In this document: positions 7,297 through 14,552 of the stretch, piece after piece
Numbering within the stretch: the stretch's first letter is position 1
How the letters are laid out: each line of letters opens with the position of its first letter
Origin: JBJEQG01 sp051881635
Lineage (GTDB): Bacteria; Bacillota; Clostridia; Oscillospirales; Acutalibacteraceae
NCBI GenBank assembly: GCA_051881635.1
Contig: JBJEQG010000080.1
Coordinates: forward strand, 1-16,830
Direction: 5' to 3'
Length of the DNA: 16,830 nucleotides
Notes under the pieces: generated by a model
Database searches by the model: none
The model's input: only the letters and a program-made list of their open reading frames with translations
Told to the model about the DNA's origin: nothing
Position numbers and translations under genes: made by a program

Positions 7297-8172
7297 ATGA
7301 CAAAACATTTGCTTACACGAATTACAGAGCAAATGTCACATTTTTCAAAGGGACAAAAGCTTATTGCAAAATTTATAGAAGAACATTATGATAAGGCGTC
7401 TTTTATGACAGCCTCAAAACTGGGTGCAACAGTCGGTGTCAGTGAATCGACTGTTGTTCGTTTTGCAACAGAATTGGGGTATGACGGTTATCCGAAACTT
7501 CAAAAAGCCATGCAGGAAATGATTAGAGATAAGCTGACTTCCGTACAGCGTATCGAGGTTACAAGAAACCGTATCGGCGACAATAATATTTTAGAGTATG
7601 TACTCAACCAAGATATTGAAAAAATTAGGCGTACTTTGGAAGAAACTTCAAAGACGGATTTCAGTAAAGCGGTAGAGTCTATTGCAAAAGCCCAAAAAAT
7701 ATATATATTTGCCGTTCACAGTTCAGCAGCATTGGCATCATTTTTGGGATATTATTATTCTTTAATTTTTGAGAATGTTAAGGTCATCAGTACATTTTCA
7801 GAAACGGAAATTTATGAGACCTTGTTTAGAATAGGAAAAGATGATGTTATCATTGGAATTAGTTTTCCACGCTATTCCAAAGCGGCTGTAAAAGCTCTGA
7901 ATTTCGCAAAAGAAAACGGTGCAACGGTTATTTCAATTACTGACAGTATGATTAGTCCGCTGGTTGAGCCGTCCGATTATGTATTGGTTGCCAAAAGCGA
8001 TATTGCCACAGTAGTTGACTCTCTTGTTGCACCTATGAGTATGATTAACGCCTTAATTGTTGCCACAGTTATGCAAAAACAGGAACAGGTATCAGATACT
8101 TTTTCAAGACTTGAACATATTTGGGATAAATCCGAAGTTTATGAAAAGGTTAAGGAGGAGATGACAGATTGA
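7297..8172 (+). CDS. MurR/RpiR family transcriptional regulator (HTH plus SIS)
   Basis: A 291-aa regulator of the RpiR family, in which an N-terminal helix-turn-helix binds DNA and a sugar-isomerase (SIS) domain binds a phosphosugar effector. The HTH is at about 20-75, with the typical ASKLGATVGVSESTVVRFA (39-57) and GYDGYPKLQ (61-69). The SIS domain spans about 115-255 and includes IYIFAVHSSAALASF and GISFPRYSKAAVKAL, the phosphosugar-binding type loop. A GGGGGAAGGG ribosome binding site precedes the ATG. Its stop codon overlaps the start of the next gene, a flavoprotein, so the two are translationally coupled. RpiR regulators usually control sugar or amino-sugar use, but no sugar gene is adjacent; the target is not evident. 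Confidence 0.92.
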   Translation: MTKHLLTRITEQMSHFSKGQKLIAKFIEEHYDKASFMTASKLGATVGVSESTVVRFATELGYDGYPKLQKAMQEMIRDKLTSVQRIEVTRNRIGDNNILEYVLNQDIEKIRRTLEETSKTDFSKAVESIAKAQKIYIFAVHSSAALASFLGYYYSLIFENVKVISTFSETEIYETLFRIGKDDVIIGISFPRYSKAAVKALNFAKENGATVISITDSMISPLVEPSDYVLVAKSDIATVVDSLVAPMSMINALIVATVMQKQEQVSDTFSRLEHIWDKSEVYEKVKEEMTD

Positions 8173-9410
8173 CAGCAATACAAAAGATTTTTGTTGTCGG
8201 TGGTGGAGCGGCAGGATTGATGGCGGCTATTCATGCCTCTATGCCATATACAGAGGTTACTGTTTTTGAACGCAATAAAACTTGCGGTAAAAAAATCCTA
8301 ATTACAGGTAAAGGACGCTGTAATGTTACAAATAATTGCGATGTTCAAACGGTTCTTGCAAACACACCAACCAATGCACGGTTTTTATACAGTGCATTAA
8401 ATGCTTTTACACCATCAGATACAATAGATTTTTTTGAAGCAGCAGGTGTAAAACTTAAAACTGAACGAGGCAACCGTGTTTTTCCGCAAAGTGACAAAGC
8501 GTCGGATATTGCTGAGGCGTTATATCGTTCTGCCCGTCAAAATGATTGCCGGTTTATTCACGAGAAAGTAATTGGGTTAATCATCAATCAAGACAGTATT
8601 TGCGGTGTTAAAACAGACAAAAATAAAACTTATATGTGCGATAAGGTTATTTTAGCTTGTGGCGGTGCTTCCTATCCTGCAACAGGTTCTACGGGGGAAG
8701 GATATGCTTTGGCACAACAGGCAGGGCATACTGTTATACCACTTAAACCTTCGCTTGTACCGCTTACTTCCCATGATACGGCCTGTCGTGAAATGATGGG
8801 ATTATCTCTTAAAAATATTGCTATTTCTATTACAGATAAAGACACAAAGAAAACGGTTTATGAAGATTTCGGTGAAATGCTTTTTACGCATTTTGGTGTG
8901 TCAGGTCCTGTAATTCTTAGTGCAAGTACAATGCTAAAAAATATGCGTGACGGTAAATATATTTTGCATATCAATTTAAAACCTGCTCTTACAGCAGAGC
9001 AATTAAACGCTCGTCTTATTCGGGAATTTGAAAACAACAAAAATAAAGACTTTTCCAATATTCTGCCGTCTTTGCTCCCGGCAAAAATGATTCCAATTAT
9101 TGTTCGCCGCTCCAATATTTCTTCTGCCAAAAAATGCTGTCAGATTACAAAGGAAGAGCGTTACAACCTTATTGCTATTTTAAAATCATTTGATATTACA
9201 ATAAGTGGTTTTCGTCCGATAGAGGAGGCAATTATCACTTCGGGTGGTGTTAATATTAAAGAAATCAATCCCAAAACTATGGAGTCAAAACTTATACAAA
9301 ATTTATATTTTGCAGGGGAAATGATTGATGTTGATGCCTATACAGGCGGTTTTAATCTTCAAATTGCGTTTGCAACGGGATTTTTAGCAGGAAACAATGC
9401 CGCTTTATAA
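8169..9410 (+). CDS. NAD(P)/FAD-dependent oxidoreductase, BaiN/HI0933 (YhiN) family
   Basis: A 413-aa flavoprotein of the HI0933/BaiN family (also annotated aminoacetone oxidase family). It shows GGGAAGLMAA (FAD Rossmann motif, about 11-20), the family signature CGKKILITGKGRCNVTNN (about 39-56), a central CGGASYPATGSTGEG stretch (about 164-178), EEAIITSGGVNIKEINP, and the C-terminal LYFAGEMIDVDAYTGGFNLQ segment. BaiN in Clostridium has been linked to bile-acid reductive steps, but the family is near-universal and its normal role is unclear. The start is TTG, whose bases overlap the regulator's stop as TTGA; AAGGAGG lies about 10 nt upstream. Family length is normal. A cmk promoter follows directly, so this gene and cmk are neighbours rather than clearly one operon. 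Confidence 0.92.
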   Translation: MTAIQKIFVVGGGAAGLMAAIHASMPYTEVTVFERNKTCGKKILITGKGRCNVTNNCDVQTVLANTPTNARFLYSALNAFTPSDTIDFFEAAGVKLKTERGNRVFPQSDKASDIAEALYRSARQNDCRFIHEKVIGLIINQDSICGVKTDKNKTYMCDKVILACGGASYPATGSTGEGYALAQQAGHTVIPLKPSLVPLTSHDTACREMMGLSLKNIAISITDKDTKKTVYEDFGEMLFTHFGVSGPVILSASTMLKNMRDGKYILHINLKPALTAEQLNARLIREFENNKNKDFSNILPSLLPAKMIPIIVRRSNISSAKKCCQITKEERYNLIAILKSFDITISGFRPIEEAIITSGGVNIKEINPKTMESKLIQNLYFAGEMIDVDAYTGGFNLQIAFATGFLAGNNAAL

Positions 9411-9420
9411 AGTAAATGAC

Positions 9421-9449
9421 TTGCTTCATAAAGATTTTTTTGCTATAAT
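9421..9449 (+). promoter_or_regulatory. Promoter of the cmk-plsC-plsC-ispH/rpsA operon
   Basis: TTGCTT (9421-9426), a 17-nt spacer ending in TGC (extended -10), and a perfect -10 TATAAT (9444-9449). Predicted start near 9456, about 26 nt before the cmk ATG. It begins 10 nt after the flavoprotein stop. Confidence 0.78.
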
Positions 9450-9481
9450 GATTTTAACCAATAAAACAGGGGGAATGGATA

Positions 9482-10150
9482 ATGATTTCTATTGCTTTGG
9501 ACGGACCTGCGGGAGCAGGTAAAAGTACAATTGCTCATGAAGTTGCTGCAAGATTGGGCTATATTTATGTTGATACAGGTGCTTTATACCGTGCTGTTGC
9601 ATTAGCCGTTACCGAAGAAAAAATTGATATAAATAATAAAGAGGTTTTACAGTCTTTCCTTGATAAGATTGATATTGCTATTGTATTTTTCAACGGTGAA
9701 CAGCATGTTCTTTGGAATGACCGTGATATTTCAAAAGATATTCGTACAGAGGAAATTTCCAAGTTGGCATCAAACATTTCAAAAATCCCTGAGGTTAGAG
9801 CCTTTCTTTTGGATCTTCAAAGAGATTTTGCCAAGCGTGATAATGTTATCATGGATGGTCGTGATATTGGTACAGTTGTTTTACCAGGGGCAAGAGTTAA
9901 AATTTTTTTGACAGCCTCTCCTGAAATTCGTGCCGAAAGAAGATACCGCCAGCTTTTGGAAACAAATAAAGCTGATGGTGAAACATACGAAAGTATTTTG
10001 GAGAAAATTCGTACCCGTGATTATAATGATAGTCATCGTGATATTGCTCCGTTAAAACCGGCAGAGGACGCTGTTCTTTTGGATACAACGGATTTAACTT
10101 TATCCGAGTCCATAGAAAAGATTATTGAGATTATAAGGGAGCGTATTTGA
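9482..10150 (+). CDS. cmk: Cytidylate kinase (CMP/dCMP kinase)
   Basis: Cmk phosphorylates CMP and dCMP with ATP, giving the diphosphates for RNA, DNA and phospholipid precursor (CDP-diacylglycerol) synthesis. The 222-aa product has the P-loop DGPAGAGKST (7-16), VDTGALYRAVA (about 30-40) of the nucleotide-monophosphate site, MDGRDIGTVVLP (about 124-135) and the LID-type SPEIRAERRYRQL segment. A GGGGGAATGGATA ribosome binding site supports the start. Its TGA stop shares one base with the ATG of the first plsC. The order flavoprotein-cmk-plsC-ispH/rpsA is a conserved Clostridia arrangement. Confidence 0.97.
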   Translation: MISIALDGPAGAGKSTIAHEVAARLGYIYVDTGALYRAVALAVTEEKIDINNKEVLQSFLDKIDIAIVFFNGEQHVLWNDRDISKDIRTEEISKLASNISKIPEVRAFLLDLQRDFAKRDNVIMDGRDIGTVVLPGARVKIFLTASPEIRAERRYRQLLETNKADGETYESILEKIRTRDYNDSHRDIAPLKPAEDAVLLDTTDLTLSESIEKIIEIIRERI

Positions 10151-10758
10151 TGAAACGAAATCCTTTGTATGTGGTTGGACGCATTGTGCTTATTCCTGTT
10201 TTTAAGCTGCTCTTTTTTTATAAAGTTAAAGGAAAGAAAAATGTCCCCTCAGAAGGTGCCTATATTGTCTGTTCCAACCATCTCTCAAACTACGATCCTG
10301 TTTTATTGGCATTAACCCAAAAACGCCAAATTTTTTATATGGCAAAAGCAGAACTTTTCAAAAATAAGTTTTTATCCTCACTCATTCGGACATTGGGAGC
10401 TTTTCCCGTTCAGCGTGGTGCAGGTGATGGTAAGGCAATCAATGAATCAGAAAAAATTTTAGATGACGGAAAATTGCTTGGCATTTTTATTGAAGGCACA
10501 CGCTCCAAAACAGGCGAATTTTTGCGTCCAAAATCCGGTGCAGCGATTATTGCACAGCAGAAAAATATTCCTGTCATTCCTGTATGTATTACACCAAAAA
10601 AGGCTAAAATAAAGTTGTTTGGTGGTGTAACTATTGCATGGGGCAAACCAATGACACCACAGGAACTTGGTCTAATCGAAGAAAGCGGGGAGGTTTACCG
10701 CAACGCTTCACGAATGATTATGGACGAAATCAAGCAGCTTAGGGAGGAGTCAAAATAA
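10150..10758 (+). CDS. plsC: 1-acyl-sn-glycerol-3-phosphate acyltransferase (PlsC), first copy
   Basis: PlsC transfers an acyl chain to lysophosphatidic acid to make phosphatidic acid at the membrane. This 202-aa protein has motif I NHLSNYD (43-49, the His-x4-Asp catalytic pair His44/Asp49), motif II GAFPVQRG (83-90), motif III FIEGTRSK (113-120) and motif IV IPVIPV (140-145). An N-terminal hydrophobic helix (about 6-24) is expected to lie on the membrane. The chosen ATG overlaps the cmk stop by one base; an in-frame TTG one codon earlier is also possible. All catalytic motifs are intact, so this is the likely functional PlsC. It runs directly into a second, more divergent copy. Confidence 0.94.
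   Translation: MKRNPLYVVGRIVLIPVFKLLFFYKVKGKKNVPSEGAYIVCSNHLSNYDPVLLALTQKRQIFYMAKAELFKNKFLSSLIRTLGAFPVQRGAGDGKAINESEKILDDGKLLGIFIEGTRSKTGEFLRPKSGAAIIAQQKNIPVIPVCITPKKAKIKLFGGVTIAWGKPMTPQELGLIEESGEVYRNASRMIMDEIKQLREESK
10742..10757 (+). promoter_or_regulatory. Ribosome binding site placed before an ATA codon (start of second acyltransferase)
   Basis: GGGAGGAG (10742-10749) lies inside the end of the first plsC. The core GGAGG is 7 nt before the ATA at 10755-10757 and 10 nt before the ATT at 10758-10760. There is no in-frame ATG, GTG or TTG before the TTG at 10800, which has no comparable SD. Confidence 0.6.
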
Positions 10759-11348
10759 TTTATTATTTTGCACGCTTTATTACGGGTGTTATTTTTCGGT
10801 TGTTATTCAAAATTCATTGTGAGGGTAAGGAAAACTTAGATATGGAACAGGGGTTTATTTTATGCTCCAACCATAAAAGTCTTTCTGACCCAATTATTTT
10901 ATCCATTTGTACAAAACAAAAAATTTTTTTTATGGCAAAATCAGAATTGTTTGATGATCACGGTGTATTTTTCTCTTTTTTAATACGCTCACTCGGTGCT
11001 TTCCCTGTACATCGTAACTCCGCAGATAAAAATTCTTTAAAAGAGGCAGAACATATTTTAAAGCAAGATGGTGTAATTGGAATTTTTCCACAGGGAAAAA
11101 TTGTGCGTCACTGTGAGAACTTAAAAATCAAATCGGGGGTTTCTTTATTGGCATTATCAGCACAAGTGCCTGTCATACCAACTGCTATTATATATGACGG
11201 TGCTTTACGCCCTTTCAAAAAAATTGTCATTCGTTTTGGAAAACCGATTATGCCTTCAAACCTATCCGTATCCGCTAAAAATACACAATATAAACAGATG
11301 ACTGCTTTGATTTGCAATCAAATGGAAAGTTTATTATTTTCTAAATAA
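10755..11348 (+). CDS. PlsC-like acyltransferase, second copy (probable non-standard ATA/ATT start)
   Basis: A lysophospholipid acyltransferase paralogue of about 197 aa. From the proposed start the frame encodes an IYYFARFITGVIFRLLFK membrane helix that aligns with the N terminus of the first copy. Motif I NHKSLSD (His40/Asp45) and motif II GAFPVHRN (81-88) are good, motif IV VPVIPT (138-143) is kept, but motif III reads FPQGKI (111-116) instead of F-x-EGTR, changing the residues usually involved in glycerol-phosphate binding. The frame upstream has no standard start: an excellent SD points to ATA at 10755 (or ATT at 10758), overlapping the preceding stop. A TTG at 10800 would give 182 aa but lose the helix. 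It may use a different acyl acceptor, or have a supporting role; ispH/rpsA follows after 19 nt. Confidence 0.83.
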   Translation: MIYYFARFITGVIFRLLFKIHCEGKENLDMEQGFILCSNHKSLSDPIILSICTKQKIFFMAKSELFDDHGVFFSFLIRSLGAFPVHRNSADKNSLKEAEHILKQDGVIGIFPQGKIVRHCENLKIKSGVSLLALSAQVPVIPTAIIYDGALRPFKKIVIRFGKPIMPSNLSVSAKNTQYKQMTALICNQMESLLFSK

Positions 11349-11367
11349 AGATATGAAGTGGTGTAAA

Positions 11368-13314
11368 ATGTCTATTACTGTTGCGAAATCCGCCGGATTT
11401 TGTTTCGGCGTTAATCGGGCTGTTAATAAAGTTTATGAGCTTTTGGCACAAGGGAAAAAAGTTTGTACATTAGGCCCAATTATCCATAATCCTTATATTG
11501 TTGCAGAATTAAAAGAAAAAGGTGTACGCATTATTGAAAATCCTAATGAAGCACTGCCGAACGAAACCGTTGTAATTCGTTCCCATGGTGTTCCACAGAG
11601 TATATGCATTCAACTTGACGAAAACAAACAACCATATTGCGATGCAACTTGTCCGTTTGTTTCCAAAATTCATCGTTTGGTTCATTCCTATTCCGATGCT
11701 GGATATACAATCCTTATTGCAGGCGATGAAAACCATCCAGAGGTTCAAGGAATTATTGGTCATGCATCAACAAAACCATTTTGCTTTCAAGATGCGTCCG
11801 AATTGATAAAAATTTGTAAAAAAAATGAAAATTTCTTAAAAAAATCCGTTTGTATAGTTGCACAAACCACTTTCGATATGGTAAAATGGTATAAATGTTT
11901 GGATATCCTGAAAGGGTTATGCCCAGATGTCCAGATTTTTAATACTATATGCAGTGCCACAGAGGACAGACAATCAGAAGCAAAAGAGCTGGCTTTAAAT
12001 TCAGATCTTGTATTGGTTATTGGCGGAAAACATAGCTCAAATACAAATAAGCTATATGCCATTTGTAAAACCTTTTGTGAAGAAACTTATTTTATTGAGT
12101 CAGCTGCTGAATTATCTAATATTCCGTTGCAAAAGGCACAGCGTATTGGTATAACTGCTGGAGCATCAACTCCGGCAAGCATAATAAAGGAGGTATTTAA
12201 TACCATGACAGAGGAAATTAAATCAACAGAGGAAAACTTTGAGCAACTTCTTGAAGAGTCGCTTAAAAATTTTAATACAGATGAGAGGGTTATCGGCGTT
12301 GTAACGAGCATTGCTCCGAACGAAGTTCAGGTTGACATTGAGAGCAGAAAACAAGCTGGTTTTATTCCGATTGATGAGCTTTCTAATGATCCGAATGCAA
12401 AGCCTGAGGATTTGGTAAAAGTCGGCGATACACTTGAACTGTTAATTATGCGTACAAACGATCAGGAAGGTACAATTATGCTTTCCAAGAAGCGTTTGGA
12501 CTCTATCAAAGGCTGGGATACAATTATCAAAGCCCAAGAGGAAAAAACTGTTTTGACGGGTGTTGTTACTGAGGTTATCAAAGGCGGTATCATTGTTGTT
12601 ACAAACGGTGTTAAGGTATTCATTCCCGCATCTTTGGCCACAGCGTCCAGAGGTGAGTCTTTGGAGAACCTTTTGAAGAAAGAAGTTTCTTTCCGTGTTA
12701 TTGAAGTCAACACAAAAGGCAGAAAAAGAGCTGTTGGTTCTATTCGTGCCGTACTTAAAGAAGAAAGCGATAAAAAAGCTGCTGCATTTTGGGACACTGC
12801 CGAGGAGGGTAAGACTTATACCGGTACAGTAAAGTCATTGACTTCTTACGGTGCTTTTGTTGACATCGGCGGTATTGACGGCATGATTCATATTTCCGAG
12901 CTTTCTTGGAAGAGAATTAAAACACCGTCCGAGGTTGTAAAAGTTGGTGATACGGTTGAAGTATATATCAAGTCTTTGGATCGTGAGAACGGTAAAATTT
13001 CTTTGGGTTACAAGAAAGATGAGGATAATCCTTGGGAAATTCTCAAAAATCAGTACCCTGTTGGCACAGTTTGCGAGGTTGAAATCGTTGGTATGACAAC
13101 TTTCGGTGCTTTCGCAAGAATTATCGATGGTATTGATGGATTGATTCATGTTTCTCAAATTTCCACAGAGAGAGTTGAAAAGCCACAAGATGTTCTTTCT
13201 ATCGGTCAAAAGGTTACTGTTAAGATTACAGCTATTGACTTTGACAAAAAGCGTATCAGTCTGTCTATGAAGGAAGCTTTGAAGAAAGAAGACACAGAAG
13301 AAGTTTCTGAATAA
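11368..13314 (+). CDS. ispH-rpsA: Bifunctional HMBPP reductase (IspH) / ribosomal protein S1 fusion
   Basis: A 648-aa fusion typical of Clostridia. Residues 1-278 are IspH, the [4Fe-4S] enzyme making IPP and DMAPP in the last step of the MEP pathway: cluster cysteines Cys12 (AGFCFG), Cys95 (ATCPFV) and Cys195 (TICSAT), with His40 (IIHNP) and the HPEVQG motif (123-128) holding catalytic Glu125. Residues about 308-640 contain four S1 RNA-binding domains; the third and fourth have the classic YGAFVDIGGIDGMIHISE and FGAFARIIDGIDGLIHVSQ cores. I prefer the ATG at 11368, the usual IspH N terminus, over one 5 codons earlier; the SD is modest. The S1 half appears to use more AAG and other high-expression codons than the IspH half. 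An internal SD and ATG at 12187-12207 could give a separate S1 product. It ends the cmk operon before a strong terminator. Confidence 0.96.
   Translation: MSITVAKSAGFCFGVNRAVNKVYELLAQGKKVCTLGPIIHNPYIVAELKEKGVRIIENPNEALPNETVVIRSHGVPQSICIQLDENKQPYCDATCPFVSKIHRLVHSYSDAGYTILIAGDENHPEVQGIIGHASTKPFCFQDASELIKICKKNENFLKKSVCIVAQTTFDMVKWYKCLDILKGLCPDVQIFNTICSATEDRQSEAKELALNSDLVLVIGGKHSSNTNKLYAICKTFCEETYFIESAAELSNIPLQKAQRIGITAGASTPASIIKEVFNTMTEEIKSTEENFEQLLEESLKNFNTDERVIGVVTSIAPNEVQVDIESRKQAGFIPIDELSNDPNAKPEDLVKVGDTLELLIMRTNDQEGTIMLSKKRLDSIKGWDTIIKAQEEKTVLTGVVTEVIKGGIIVVTNGVKVFIPASLATASRGESLENLLKKEVSFRVIEVNTKGRKRAVGSIRAVLKEESDKKAAAFWDTAEEGKTYTGTVKSLTSYGAFVDIGGIDGMIHISELSWKRIKTPSEVVKVGDTVEVYIKSLDRENGKISLGYKKDEDNPWEILKNQYPVGTVCEVEIVGMTTFGAFARIIDGIDGLIHVSQISTERVEKPQDVLSIGQKVTVKITAIDFDKKRISLSMKEALKKEDTEEVSE
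12187..12207 (+). promoter_or_regulatory. Internal ribosome binding site and ATG at the IspH/S1 junction
   Basis: AAGGAGGT (12187-12194) is followed after 11 nt (from GGAGG) by an in-frame ATG (12205-12207). The peptide from it, starting MTEEIKSTEENFEQLLEES, looks like a normal free-standing S1 N terminus. The SD bases also encode Lys-Glu-Val of the conserved IspH C terminus, so conservation of the protein could produce the SD by chance. Confidence 0.5.
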
Positions 13315-13337
13315 TTACAGCAAAATTGAACTTACTA

Positions 13338-13371
13338 TTTTTAGGCATCTCTGCACGGAGGTGCCTAAAAA
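13338..13371 (+). terminator. Terminator after ispH-rpsA
   Basis: Left arm 13338-13351 and right arm 13358-13371 pair over 14 bp (TTTTTAGGCATCTC with GAGGTGCCTAAAAA, one T-G wobble) around a 6-nt loop, followed by TCTTTTATT. It lies 24 nt after the stop codon and 30 nt before the next gene. Confidence 0.85.
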
Positions 13372-13400
13372 TCTTTTATTAACTTTAAGAGGTGTTTTAT

Positions 13401-13952
13401 ATGTATGAACAAATTACAGAGCAAGCCCAAACAGCCGTTTTGGAAATTATCGAAAAAGCAGGCTTAAAAAAAGGCAATATCTTTGTTGTTGGTTGTTCAT
13501 CAAGTACAGTTGCCGGAGCTAATATAGGTACATCGTCAAGTGTAGAGATTGCACAGGCAATTTTTAATGGTATCTATCCGGAATTAAAATCAAGAGGAAT
13601 TTATCTTGCAGCTCAATGCTGTGAGCATCTAAATAGAGCAATTATTATCGAAGCAGATGCTATGCAAAATCGTTATTTCGAGGTTGTTAATGTTGTTCCA
13701 CAGCCAAAGGCAGGCGGTTCATTTGCAACAGTTTCTTACAATACATTTGAAAATCCGATTGCTTTGGAGCATATCAAGGCTGATGCAGGTATTGATATCG
13801 GCGGAGTTTTAATTGGTATGCACCTTAAAGAGGTTGCTGTACCACTGACTCTTTCTGTCCGCAAAATCGGAGAGGCCAATATTACAAGTGCTCGTACAAG
13901 AGCAAAATTTATCGGAGGAGAGCGTGCTCATTACAATGACGCGTTGAAGTGA
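13401..13952 (+). CDS. ywlG: YwlG/TIGR01440 (DUF436) family protein
   Basis: A 183-aa protein of the conserved Firmicutes family typified by B. subtilis YwlG (UPF0340/TIGR01440). Family features include VGCSSSTVAGANIGTSSS (30-47), AAQCCEHLNRA (70-80) with paired cysteines, an AGGSFATVSY segment and the C-terminal KEVAVPLTLSV. No biochemical role is established for it to my knowledge; the fold is a thioesterase/pyrophosphatase-like alpha/beta by appearance only. I use the ATG at 13401, with AAGAGG 9 nt upstream, rather than the GTG three codons earlier. It starts a close run of genes through the 56-aa gene at 16157; no clear own promoter is visible in the 86-nt gap, so some read-through of the upstream terminator is possible. 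Confidence 0.9.
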   Translation: MYEQITEQAQTAVLEIIEKAGLKKGNIFVVGCSSSTVAGANIGTSSSVEIAQAIFNGIYPELKSRGIYLAAQCCEHLNRAIIIEADAMQNRYFEVVNVVPQPKAGGSFATVSYNTFENPIALEHIKADAGIDIGGVLIGMHLKEVAVPLTLSVRKIGEANITSARTRAKFIGGERAHYNDALK

Positions 13953-13953
13953 T

Positions 13954-14538
13954 ATGACCTACAAAGATGAATTTATTGATTTATTTACGGCTAATATTCA
14001 CAGAGAAGGTTCTTCCCGTCTTTTGGAGTGGCTGCAAACAACAGATTTTTTTACAGCACCTGCCAGCACAAAATATCATGGAGCTTGTGAAGGCGGTTTG
14101 GTTATGCACAGTCTAAATGTGTACCATGTGCTTATGAACAAGCATTTTGTTTCTGATGTTGATAGTCCTGAAAGTTTTGCGATTTGTGCTTTACTACATG
14201 ATTTATGTAAGGCACAATTCTATAAAACTTCAACACGCAATGTCAAAAATAAAGAAACCGGTCGTTGGGAAGAAGTCCCATTTTATTCAGTCGAAGACAT
14301 TTTTCCTTACGGTCACGGTGAAAAATCTGTTTTTCTTATAGAACGCTTTATGAGATTGAAAACCAGTGAAGCGATTGCCATTCGTTGGCATATGGGTGGT
14401 TTTGATGAAACAGTCAAGGGTGGTTCTTTTACAATCAGTGTTGCTTTTGAAAAATATCCTCTTGCTGTAAAACTTCATTTGGCGGATTTAGAGGCAACCT
14501 ATCTTGTTGAAAAGCATACCTCATCTGTTCCTAAATAA
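13954..14538 (+). CDS. HD-domain metal-dependent phosphohydrolase
   Basis: A 194-aa HD-superfamily protein. Metal ligands are visible: His52 (GLVMHS), the His82-Asp83 doublet (ALLHDLCK), His121 (YGHGEKS), His146 (IRWHMGG) and Asp178 (LHLADLE). This six-residue H-HD-H-H-D set is the arrangement seen in two-metal HD enzymes such as HD-GYP and YqeK proteins, so hydrolysis of a phosphate ester or nucleotide is likely; the substrate is not known. It starts one nt after the YwlG stop (TGATATG), a coupled arrangement with only a weak SD of its own, so its translation probably depends on the gene before it. There is no membrane segment or extra domain. Confidence 0.88.
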   Translation: MTYKDEFIDLFTANIHREGSSRLLEWLQTTDFFTAPASTKYHGACEGGLVMHSLNVYHVLMNKHFVSDVDSPESFAICALLHDLCKAQFYKTSTRNVKNKETGRWEEVPFYSVEDIFPYGHGEKSVFLIERFMRLKTSEAIAIRWHMGGFDETVKGGSFTISVAFEKYPLAVKLHLADLEATYLVEKHTSSVPK

Positions 14539-14552
14539 TAGAGGTGAAATGT

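Noticed and set aside
8169..9410. Bile-acid-modifying (bai) operon, because of the BaiN-like flavoprotein
   Set aside because: The family is near-universal in Firmicutes, and no other bai-type gene is in the window.
11353..11367. IspH start 5 codons upstream of the chosen ATG
   Set aside because: IspH proteins normally begin a few residues before the first conserved strand, which fits the ATG at 11368; no SD precedes 11353.
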